DNA of 64,000 nucleotides, taken from NCBI RefSeq assembly GCF_037392515.1, contig NC_090280.1:62199504-62263503 (forward strand). Direction: 5' to 3'. Under the pieces are notes generated by a model. The model saw nothing but the letters and a program-made list of their open reading frames with translations. It was not told the DNA's origin and searched no databases. Shown in pieces: positions 21,575-31,902 of the stretch (position 1 is its first letter; every line of letters starts with the position of its first letter). The position numbers and the translations under genes are program-made. Source of the DNA: Haliotis asinina. Lineage: Eukaryota > Mollusca > Gastropoda > Lepetellida > Haliotidae.

Positions 21575-24500
21575 TTAGTACACGGTAGTCTCGATTCTTC
21601 TCCGTGCTTGAGTTCGAACTTTCAGGCTGCCATTTGTGATGGGTGAGGCTGGTCGCCTGGAAAATACAAGTGGTTAAATGAATGACCGATCTACAATGCG
21701 AGGTGTAGTATTTCATCCCCATCTTCAGACTCCTAAAAAGAATTGAACAAAACCATCATGGTTGGTTGTTAACACTGCACTCATCAGTATTCCAGCTATA
21801 TGGCAGCAATCTGTATTTAATCAATTCCAGACCAGACAATCCAGTCAACAGCATGAGAATGGATCTAACATTCAATTGGGATATGATGAAATGAGTCAAC
21901 CAAGTCAGCGAGCCTGACAACTTGCTCTAAAAAAGCATTATGGGATTCATTTCTAGCTCATTTTAGACCAGCTATGCAAACAAATTAACTTGACTTGTGG
22001 ATCGAAAAACTACTAAGCCAGACTCTTACTAGTCTCTGGGAATTAACAGTGAGTGAGTTTAGTTGTACATCACACTTGGCAATATTCCAGCTATATGACG
22101 GCGGTATGTAAACGATCGAGTTTGGACCAAACAATCCAGTGATCAACAACATGAGCGTCGATCTTCACAAGTGGGAACTCACAACCAAGTCAGTGAGCCT
22201 GACCACCTGATCCTGTTAGTTGCCTCTTATGGCAAGCCAGGGTTGCTGAAGGCCTATTCTACCCTGGACCTTCACATGTCCTGGTAATCAACTAGTGACC
22301 ATGCCTAGCCCAAAGCATAAATTTCCTTCATTTTAAAAATTGTATACAAATGTCACAAGTCCAAAAATCCAAGGGGATTGTGTAACCATGGTAGCTGATT
22401 TGGAACAGTGGTAATCCAAACTACGAGGGCACTCACAAATGGGCCATGATATGGTCTGTCTTTACATTTGGTCAATGCAATAATGAAACTTCTTGTGATC
22501 TGAGATCCTGAATGGCGTGTTACCTGGTTTTTGCTCGGTCTCGGAGTGTGGTGGGTGTGAGAGCAGCTAGAGCCTGCATGTTGGCTGTCAGCGCCTCCAC
22601 CTCCCGCCTCAGGCGAGTCGGAGTCTCCACCATCTGTCTGCAACACAACATACGTCTCACTGATTCACAGACATACACATCTCATGAAAACTTACTCTAG
22701 GATCCTCAAGTTTTCCCCTGCAATTTGAACCATCTGGGTCCCAATCCACAAAGTGATCGTATCATTATGACCTTTCATAATGGTATAGTTTATCAATGGC
22801 TTATGAATGACATGGCACTATACAGGTTTTGTGGATTGGTATCCTGGTGTCTTTCCAATACATGGTTGAATTTGAGCATCTGTGCACCACAAACCAGAAG
22901 ACACTGATCCATGCCTTTTGCTTTTATTGGCATCATGTGGACTATTCTTAGTTTCTCTTATAAGACCAAACAGAAAGTCACTTGGCTCCAGACTTTGGCC
23001 TAGTCGTTAAACTCAAAGACTGCACTTAGTACAAAAATTCTGATCACGACAGAGCTAGTACCAATATTTTACTACATGCTCAGAATATCTTGGGCACAAA
23101 GTGACAAATTGAGATTACCGAGAGGAGTTGTCTAGAATGTCTCGTCCAGTTCCACAAAGACCTCTAAAAGTCACCATGGTTGCCAGTGTGTTAATGCGTA
23201 TGAAAGTATTTTTTTAAAATTGCCATCACTTCAATAATCTAATGACAACTCCATACTTGAAGGGTGTGTGTTTGTTGTACAATGGCAAACTAAGAAATAT
23301 TCCATTCATGTGAGAGCTAAATATAAATAATTCTTTCTGAGAAATTCAGTGATTCAGTGTTTGCCATAAGAAATTAAGCTTTGCCTTCCTAAAACGCATA
23401 GCACCAAGAATATTGTGCTCCAGGCTGAGAGTGGTGAGGTCTCCACGACCAAGGCCTCCCATTAAGCTTTGAATTCTAGATGTCATTTGCTTGCATCATC
23501 ATTTGCAAGTCAAGTTTGCTGAGAGAAACTTTTTTTATTTTGTTGTTTCCTCGGTTTTATGGTTATTTGATTCCAGAACACAATATGCAGGTAGAGAATT
23601 TCATGCGTAAAATGTAGATTTATGTGCATGAAACACCCAGATTTTGGCAATATCGTGAACACCGTAATTGATATTATGAACAACTGCACTCCATTTCTGC
23701 CATCAAATGTCCCAAGTTCCTGCCCAGATACCCCCAATCCAGTCTAATCACAAGCACGGCCTGTGATAATTGAAACAAGGCCTACCCTTTGCCCATACGG
23801 GGTCCATTTCTGGGTGCCTTCACAAGCTCCTTAGGGGTCTCTATGTAGAAGGGGGAGTAGATCTTGGTGTTTCGGTATGGAGGGGTCTTTCCAACGGTTC
23901 TCTTCCCAGCTCGGGTGGGTGTCCGGGGTGACAGACCTTTCTTCTCCTTCAGTCTCATCTTCCTGCGGGTCGACATGCGGAATTTCTGTGAAAGATTTAA
24001 TGGATCATTACAGTGGGCACCTTTAGAATAAAAAACGTGTAGTTTCTCAAAACACAAAACCATGCAACTACATTTAACTAAATGGAGTAACGGGGAAACA
24101 GAAGTCAGAATCTGACCGAGTGAGTGGTGGTGGGGTAGCCTAGTGGTTAAAGTGTTTGCTCGTCAAATAATCAGGTTTGATTCCCAACATAGGTATAATG
24201 TGTGAAGTCCATTTCTGGTGTTCCCAGCATGATATTGCTAGAATATTGCTAAACTAAAACTAAAACCCACTAACCGAATCAGAGATAGACATGCTTCATA
24301 CAGAGCAGTCCTGATCTACAACGCGTTTGAATCATAACAACTTGTCATAACTTTATACTTTATCATATGCTTATGAATGCTGTAGCGCTAAAGATTTGTG
24401 AATTGGGCCCCAGGACCAAGATGTACAAGATGTTGGAAAAATTCTTGAATCGGAACTATATTTCATATTTTTGGACATCACACATTTTCGGATTGCTGCT

Positions 24501-27500
24501 CTTTCTCTATAATGAGGGATGTTGCCTCAGATGGACATTGTTCATTTTATAAATGAGCGTTTTATAAATTCGATGTTTTATAGTTGGAAACATAAAAGGA
24601 ATGTTTTAAGCATCTGAAAACACACACTGGGACACAATACAAGGATAATTTCCGCTTTTAATGAGCACGTTTGAGTTTGGAAAAAGGCACTTTATTTTAC
24701 AGCTGATAAAACTTTAATAATAGTTTAACACTACTATAATCATGATAATTCATGGGAATTTACGAAAATAATGATTAAAAAAAAATATGACCATTTTGCC
24801 TTAAAGGTGGATTCTGGTGGTACTTGGATGAAAATCCTGAATAAATCCCTGGCATGTTGACTTGATGTGAAATGATTGACACTGATGCATCAAGTGGCCT
24901 CTGATCACTGTCAGCATAACCCTCTTCACATATCAGGTTACCCCCCTGAGGATTTATCTAAACCATCTGCATGGCCAACAATAATAGCTCCTAAGCCTGC
25001 CACAAGTGTCAGTAAAACTTCACAAATTATGATCAAGAATCTACCAACTCATCTTTATGCTAGTTATAAATGTGATGGCATTTAAGGGGGGCTTGAAGGG
25101 GTGACTTGTATTTCACTGATATGACAAGTGAACGCCTAACAAAGAGAATTTCCTGCATAGTTTTACATTACCACATTAAAAGAAACGGTAAAACACCTTT
25201 AAACTCAAGTTCCACAAAATTCTAATTTTGAACAGGACTGCTTTACACAAACAGTTTTGAATGCTATTATGAATTTGTAAACGCATTTAGCTGCTTAGAA
25301 CCCGTTAATTTTGACCCTTGAAACTTTTGATGGATATGACGAGATATGACTCTAATGTATTTAAATATTTACTCACAGGAACATGAGAATCAGTTTTATG
25401 TACTGCCAAAGATGAAAAAATATATACGAAAAGTGTACTTTAGTTTTTCAGATCTGACATACAGGTATATATAAACAAGAGACAGGTCTATGCACTATAG
25501 ACAAATGTTAAAGAATCTTTATTAAGATTTGAGAATTACATTCCCAAGCTGGCCTGACAAGAATGCTCAGTCTGAAACACCTGATAAACCCCTGCCCTTT
25601 CTTCACAGGACAACCACATGGCCAGTGCATCAAAAATTTAACACCTTCTGATGCAACCCATCTCAAGCACTCATTACAACTTAAACAGCTCCCAGGGGGG
25701 TGTGGAGTTGGTGGAGGGAAAGAGATAGCCCCAGGGCACCAAGACAAGGACTCTGATAAAAGGGCCAGTATGGCCTTCTTAGACAAAGGATGACCTATCC
25801 TAGGGCAGTGTGGACAGTGTAATCTCCAGTCACACAGTGGGGTCAACAATCCATCTGGGTGGACCTGTCCACAGACAGGCCAGACAGACAGACCATGTGT
25901 TGCTCTGAATAGTGTGTATCTGTTTAGCATGATGTATGGACGAATAGCCAATTTAAGGATTACATCTGTGTTTATACTGGAAGTAGGGGGGGAATGTTAG
26001 TAATTAAAGTTAGGCATGAACAATGGTAGAATTGAGACCAACTTCAAAGGCTGGGCAAATATGTTTAATGTAAGTAGACATTGATAAGTGTGTCTGTTTA
26101 AGTGGAGCCAATTTGTTGCCAGACTTCTATTGTGCAAAGCGTATTTAATTTTAGACTCAAGCCATGTGCAAATATTGCTGGCTACATGTTGTGCAATTAG
26201 ATTGTCTTGGATGTAATTACATAACTCTGTGTCATAAATCTGTCAATCATTGTGAAATGGATCACTTTTAAGTACCAGGTATTGAAATTGGTTACTTCAT
26301 GAAGAGTTGGTTTAAAGAGGTCATGTAGTAAAGGCTTGTTAAAAATTAATATCATTTTTTGTTGACATCATGCACGTCAATAAATATCTCTCTTCGTTTA
26401 CCGTCACACTGGGAAAATTATCATGGAAAGAGATTTTACTTAAGCCATGGTAGTTATTTCATCTGCCAGTGACACAGAAATACTATGACAGTGGCAAATG
26501 ATAGAGTCTGAACTAAACAATCAAGTGATTAACATTAAGAACATTGATCGATGAAGTTGTCTTACTGTGACAGGCATTAATAAGTCACTGAGACTGACCA
26601 CTGGTAGTGATGGGTTCATGAAGATCAATTCTTACGAGGATCTTCCCAGTGGACATTTCAAGTGGTATTTTCAGTCATTGTACATTGTAGGATAAGACCA
26701 TGAGCTTTTTTTTTAAGCACAATAACACCTATCAATTTAAAAAAGCAGATATCTGTTAAAATAGATCAGGTTTGAGAGAGATAAACACAAAGATGGGAAT
26801 AAAAACTCTCATGGGAATATAGCTTTTCATAAAAATATAATTGAAAAAGTACTAAAAGCCCTTTCTGCAAAGAAAACACCTTTATAAATCATGCATCAAA
26901 ATGAGACAGAATACATCTAAGCCAGGATGATAGCCATCATTCTTATATAGTTAATTTGACAGTATTGTGGTTACTGGTCATTGTCCTGATAAATTAGGAC
27001 TGTCAAAATGCCAGATGACTTTTTTTGCCAAATGTTTAGCATTCATTGCCAAATATTTGTGACATGTATCACATTTTTATCATGGATTCATAGTAGCCTA
27101 GACTTGGACAAGTCTCCATTGTAATAATCAGTGGTTTAAATGAAAATTTCTGAAAAATATAAAGAACAGCTTATCTAGACTTGCCTCTTTAAAGGATAAA
27201 ATTACTGTACATACATGGCTCATTATTCAGTACATCCTAGAAGCAAGGCCAACGGCAGCTCCTATGATTATATTGCTGATTGTTTGTTCTTACTACAAGT
27301 TGCAATAACAATCACAACTACATTTGCCATATAGTTGAGCCTGTGCCACATATAATTCTTCTTACCCAAACAAATCAGCAACCAAGCAGTGGCACTTTTA
27401 TCTCAAGAATGCTTGAAATCACATTTCAAAAGTACGCTTCTCACAGCTGTGACATGCATATTTTTTTCAGGAAACCTTAAAATCACATGGCGATTGTCAT

Positions 27501-27790
27501 TTCACACCTGTTTCCATGTCAATTCTCACCTGGCCATGCTGTTACAAGCCCACCTGACCACATCGTTATCTCTTTGTTCATAGCTGATCTGTGTGCTTGG
27601 GCTTATCCTAATTAGCTGGATTAAGTCAGTGTTTACAAATGCATTAAATCTTGGAGGGTGGTTGAAGGGCTCATTTGTGTGTACAAAACAATATTTACAT
27701 GTTGTTTTCAGGGGAACACACCATCTACGTGAGTCTTCACAATCTTTGGTCTTGTGAATTCCCAGTTCTTGCTTGACCACAATAAATGTA

Positions 27791-27830
<40 letters not shown>

Positions 27831-30227
27831 TGATCTCACTAAATTAGTGATGAGGTCAGATGAGATAGAATTTTAATGATGCATCCAATATCATTGACCT
27901 AACAGTCCAAGATACATTCATACATTGTTTCTATTTGTAATACATCTAAAAGGGACTACTATCACTTTTATGTGATTGGCCAATGGTTACCGCACTAAGG
28001 TTTAATGGATATGCCACACTGTATAAAACTCACAAGCCCTTGTTTTACACTCTAATACCATAAGCACCAGGCATGGAAATAACAAGTACCATCTTTTTGC
28101 AAAGTTCTTCATTCAAAAACAATAATTTACCTTTCCAGTTATTGAATACACAATGCCACAAAGTGGTCAAATAGAACATGTACTTTCCAGTGAGTACAAA
28201 TAGTACTTGACCATGAAAAAACATTATTTGATTTATTCCACTGGTTTTGAGAAAATCTACTAGATTCTACACTGGTTCAACATCAAACATTATATCGAAC
28301 CTTTTTTTCTAAAAGGCAATAAATACAACATGATATTGGTATGACAAATATAAATTCATTTCTTTTCTGATTTTCAATCAATTCCAGCTGATGTATTTGA
28401 ACAGCAAAAACATATCAAACTAAAGTCACAATTTTCATTGCAGGTAAATAATGTTTTATTCATGAACACTCTGTTACCTCATTTCAGCCTGACCTAGTAT
28501 GAAAGCAGCTGTTACTAATTCGTAAAACATATCCCCAGGATGGTGACTCATTCAGATTAATGTGAAACTGGGTCACAGGATGCCATTTGCCTAGAGAACA
28601 AGTACATTTGGAAATCGTAACACATGTGCAGTCATCCATGAACAATAACTTCTAGCCCAAATACTGAATTCAAATTTTCAAGTGAACCTGTTTGTAAGCT
28701 GACAAAGATTTACAATAAAGTGGAAACCACTGTACATAAATATATTATAAATGAAAAATTTTCCATAACTATTCCATGCTGTCAATGAAAAGCACCAAAG
28801 TAGTCTGATTTTTTTTATATAGCATCAATACTTATACCATATTCAAAAATATCACAACATGTCCATGAGCTTTTAAATCAGAAAATACAAAGTGCTCAAT
28901 TTCAGTGTCATAGATTTATTTGCCTTAGAATCTAGCAAGAGACAGTCTTATTTTAATTAGGGTCAATCAATCATGAGCCCTGTGGGATAACCAGAATGTC
29001 CTCCTGATACAGAGGATGAAATGCAAGTTATTAAAGCAGTTTGAAAAGTGCGCCCTGGTGACAATAGCCAATTGGAATGTAATGTCAGTACATTGTTACA
29101 GCCTTAAACCTATGATGAGTTGGGATGCAAAGCTGAATGGCCCATCCTGTCTCCCAGTATACCTCAATATACCGCTATTGTCTTATTTCAGTGAGTTATT
29201 TCCCCAAACTTAACATCAAAATGAGTTTCATGCTAGAAATTCAAAAAGACAGACTTCTAGCCCACAAGTCATTTTCCAGTTTGTAAAAGAGTACTTAAAC
29301 AATAACACATCTAGTTAGTGTTATAAAGAGGCAGGATGCTAAAGGGTCATGTTACCCTGATTACAGTCACAGTGAGCCAGGAAGACCAGAGTCAAATGGC
29401 TCCTGTCATGCCTGTAAGCTTCCCATGTTTTCATAATTAATCATATCAACGGCAGTCTGTAACAATTTATTTGTTTCAAATTCAAATGTGGATGTTATTC
29501 ATCACACATAACACAAGTGAAGTGATAACTGAAAAACAGGAAGTTAAATCTTCTGTCTATAGGAGAGTATCAGCTGGTTTAAGCTGTTATTTGTTCACTT
29601 GGTTTCTAGTTCCAAACCGACCTAATGCTTCAGCCACACCCACAACATCAATATGAACGTAGGAAGGTGAAGTTGTTTCACCACAAACATGAAACTTTCC
29701 TTGAAAGTATGGATCATGTTTGAATTTTTTCACTTAGGAGCAGATTTTATTGTACTCAATTACTTATCCCATCACAGTTCTGATCTTCAAAGTAAGGTGC
29801 ATTGCTAGTGATATATAAAAATAACAATAGTCGAAGAATAGTTAACATTACAAGTCTAAATTCGTAAAAATCCCAAACAACTGAGCCAGCAGAAGGGAAT
29901 AAATACACTAGAAAATGTAGCAACGGAGATCGCAGTCAGTTAGGGCTGGTTTACACATTTCAGAAATCTGCAGTCAACAGTAATGAAAGAAATATTGCGT
30001 CTTACCTGTCTAATGTTCCCAACTGCATCTCTGACTGACTGGGTTACTTTTGATCCCCGTCTTGGGAGTCTCACTTCTCCGCGGTCATCACTGTTGGGCG
30101 AGTCACCGTCGGAGTTTCGTCGCTTTGCGTATTTTGGAGTACTGAAATAGTCTGTTTGAGTTCCATCAAGAACACTGTACCGTTTTCCACGAATCGACAT
30201 TCGCAGTGCTTTCTTAATCGTCGCCAT
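21575..30227 (-). CDS. Basic S/T-P-rich protein, probably mitotic (possible PIMREG/FAM64A-like), 4 exons
   Basis: Exons in transcript order are 30227-30006, 23985-23786, 22637-22524 and 21656-21575; introns are GT-AG and phases fit, totalling 618 nt (205 residues plus TAA). I do not recognise the protein with certainty. It starts MATIKKALRMSIRGKRYSV, is extremely rich in Arg and Lys, and has ten S/T-P sites (residues 30, 43, 93, 96, 107, 118, 124, 146, 168, 183) that could be CDK targets. Residues 59-85 form a basic helix-like stretch (VTQSVRDAVGNIRQKFR), 112-124 hold NTKIYSPFYIET, and 149-167 look helical (RLRREVEALTANMQAL). Its promoter has a CDE/CHR pair, indicating G2/M expression. PIMREG has a similar order of basic helix, SPY-type motif and C-terminal helix, but this is a weak comparison from memory. 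No transmembrane segment or signal peptide is seen. Confidence 0.85.
21775..21935 (-). mobile_element. SINE family B, 3' part
   Basis: On the minus strand it reads the family B end: TTGACTCATTTCATC, GACTGGATTGTCTGGTC, and a TATAGCTGGAATACTGATGAG tail region. It lies in the last intron of the 205-residue gene, in the gene's own orientation. The 5' half is missing. Confidence 0.7.
22050..22282 (-). mobile_element. SINE family B, nearly complete copy
   Basis: Family B has no clear tRNA head. It runs from GTGAAGGTCC-GGGTAGAATAGGCCTTCAGCAACC through AAGAGGCGACTAACGGGATC, GATCACTGGATTGTCTGGTC, and CATATAGCTGGAATATTGCT, to an (ACTC)n tail shared with family A. This minus-strand copy retains all of these parts, apart from a degenerate centre. 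It lies in the last intron of the 205-residue gene. Confidence 0.85.
22736..22844. mobile_element. Palindromic MITE with GGGTCCCAATCCACAAA ends
   Basis: The left end GGGTCCCAATCCACAAAGTG is mirrored by TTTTGTGGATTGGTATCC. The interior has the GATCGTATCATTATGA and CATAATGGTATAG words typical of the group. It lies in intron 2 of the 205-residue gene (22638-23785), which otherwise shows nothing notable. Confidence 0.7.
24126..24278 (+). mobile_element. SINE family A copy
   Basis: The head GGTGGGGTAGCCTAGTGGTT is perfect. The B box (AGGTTTGATTCCC), the middle (GGTATAATGTGTGAAGTCCA) and ATTGCTAGAATATTGCTAAA follow, with a degraded tail (CCCACTAAC). It lies in intron 1 of the minus-strand gene, in the opposite orientation. 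Confidence 0.8.
25508..25930 (-). CDS. Cys-rich single-exon ORF of unknown nature, 140 residues
   Basis: From the ATG at 25930 the frame runs MLNRYTLFRATHGLSVWPV with cysteines in pairs: CDWRLHCPHC, CLSCNEC, and CGCPVKKGQGFIRC. The spacing resembles a zinc ribbon or treble-clef domain, but I cannot name a family. The frame is open for 7 more codons upstream (25951) without an earlier ATG. It lies inside intron 1 of the gene at 21575-30227, on the same strand, so it could be a nested gene, an alternative exon, part of an unrecognised transposon, or chance. No splice evidence decides between these. Confidence 0.25.
   Translation of the reverse strand: MLNRYTLFRATHGLSVWPVCGQVHPDGLLTPLCDWRLHCPHCPRIGHPLSKKAILALLSESLSWCPGAISFPPPTPHPPGSCLSCNECLRWVASEGVKFLMHWPCGCPVKKGQGFIRCFRLSILVRPAWECNSQILIKIL
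26455..26645 (-). mobile_element. SINE family B, degenerate copy
   Basis: On the minus strand it keeps the GATCAATGTTCTTAATGTTA and GATTGTTTAGTTCAG words, corresponding to GATCGATGCTCATGTTGTTG and GATTGTCTGGTCCAG of the consensus, and part of the CATAGTATTTCTGTG tail region. It is heavily diverged. Confidence 0.5.
27788..27832. repeat. (CAT)n microsatellite
   Basis: About 13 uninterrupted CAT/ATC triplets. It lies in intron 1 of the 205-residue gene. Confidence 0.95.
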
Positions 30228-30272
30228 TTCTCTATGATCGCTGAAAACACGTCGTACAAAAATCCCACTACT

Positions 30273-30287
30273 TTCAAAACAACCGCC
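30273..30287 (-). promoter_or_regulatory. CDE/CHR cell-cycle promoter element
   Basis: On the minus strand the sequence is GGCGG-TTGT-TTTGAA. This is a CDE core, exactly four bases of spacing, and a CHR core, as described for G2/M genes such as CDC25C that bind DREAM/MuvB complexes. It lies 46-60 nt upstream of the ATG at 30227, the usual place near the transcription start. A CCAAT (NF-Y) word lies about 200 nt upstream of the ATG, another common partner. Confidence 0.6.
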
Positions 30288-31864
30288 AAGACAGTCAGGT
30301 CACTTGCACATGTATGGCGATAGGATGTTTGTCACGTGATTCTGTTATTGACGGAAGTACAGTATGCCTACGACTCCTTTTATATGTCCACGGTAGGCAA
30401 TGCGGCAGTCGTAGACTTGCTGATTGTCCAATCACACCGGATGTAATTAGCATAATGACTGTGTATTTAGAACTGTGTACATAAGTGTCAGGTGTGACGT
30501 GCTTACAAATTAATTAACGACCATGTATATATGGCAATCTGTTTAGCTCATTATACTGTTCAATCTGATTTGTGTGGTAAGGCACGTTCAAATTAACTTG
30601 TCTAAAATATTTAACCCGGCCTAAGTAGTAATGTATATTTCTTGAAACACCAATTAACGAAAGGTGTTGCATACAATGCGTTTGTGCTAATTTCACAAAT
30701 ATACATTACCATAGAGTAATGTGTCTATGTTAGATACATACAATGTAACAGACTAAAATCTAAAAGACTTGGAGATTGGTAATGTAGATAGGTTATATGT
30801 AAACACACATGCACGCACGTGCGCACAAAAAAACTCCAAGCAAACAATACCCACCCTCAACATACAAAAAAACAAACGAACAAACAAACAAAAAAAAAAA
30901 ACAACAACAAAAAACATCAAGCAAGCATGCAAAAACAAACAAACGAAAAAAGACCACCGACACTTACACATGTTTATAATTTTAACCCCTCCCGTTCAGT
31001 CGTCGATGTCACCGTAATTATTTACATTTTTGTACAGTCTTTTTTTCAACAATATTTAGAAGTGATGCACATAAAGCTGACATGCATAAAATACTTGCCT
31101 GTGTCTTTATAGTTATGCTAATAGAAGTTTCGGAAAATACTACTTGACGATATGGATCTCGGATACATAACTGTGATGAATAAATGATGATAGATTACAC
31201 AATAACGAGGATCTGACTACGTCCAGTCTAAGTATGTATATATGGCCGTCTGGCTAAACAGCGTGTGTCATGTGTGTATTTTCTGATGTCATCATCATGC
31301 TCTCACCACTAATGGCATAGAAGTACTTGAGATAATTATAATTTGATTGCTAAACCGGCTTTGTTTATTAGCTTGTACCTGCTGTTGCATAATTTAACAA
31401 GATGTCAGAAATGTGTATATTTGTTTATAAAAGTGGTTAATAGTCAAACATAATGGCGTAGTTATACCTCAATTCAAGCTACTTATTTAGATTTTTCATG
31501 GGTGATGAAGGTGTACATAATATGACATTCTCGCTTTAAAGATTTATGATACCATGAAATTACACGGGTCTTACATAGTTATTTAAATAATTTTGGTGAC
31601 TATGTTTAAGAGTTAAAATTTCAGAATGTTTCATCAGTGTAAAGGGAATGCTTTCAAAATTCTCAATGTCAATATTCATTTCACTTGATGTCTTATGTTC
31701 CACATAATATTAGTTGTTAGGAAATTTAAATATGTAACGTTTAGTGGCCCATCTATGCTAGAATGTTTTCACGATTATTAACCCTGGATGTTAATATTGA
31801 TTCAAATAGAATTATTTATTACCCATTTTAGAAGAAAATATATTGTTTGGAAAAATATTCTCGA

Positions 31865-31874
31865 TCTCGCGAGA
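31865..31874 (+). promoter_or_regulatory. TCTCGCGAGA core-promoter palindrome of GOSR1
   Basis: A perfect TCTCGCGAGA, a known 10-bp promoter element of TATA-less housekeeping genes. It lies 29-38 nt before the GOSR1 ATG, so it is probably at or within the transcription start region. Confidence 0.6.
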
Positions 31875-31902
31875 ACTTGCCAACATGACTCTTATGAGTA
31901 AC

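Larger units (their letters stand above)
23986..30005. other. Intron 1 of the 205-residue gene (6 kb)
   Basis: Besides the SINE at 24126, a Cys-rich ORF (25508-25930), a degenerate SINE B (26455-26645) and a (CAT)n run (27788-27832), I see only A/T-rich unique sequence, notably 27840-30000. Confidence 0.55.
30228..31902. promoter_or_regulatory. Divergent interval between the mitotic-type gene and GOSR1
   Basis: The left side carries the CDE/CHR pair (30273-30287) and a CCAAT word (30429-30433, GTCCAATCAC). The right side carries the TCTCGCGAGA element (31865-31874). The middle holds an A-rich CAAA tract (30860-30960); 31000-31860 is A/T-rich with no recognisable feature. Confidence 0.5.

Noticed and set aside
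30753-31112. Frames around the A-rich tract near 30900
   Set aside because: Low-complexity sequence; no family similarity and no splice support.
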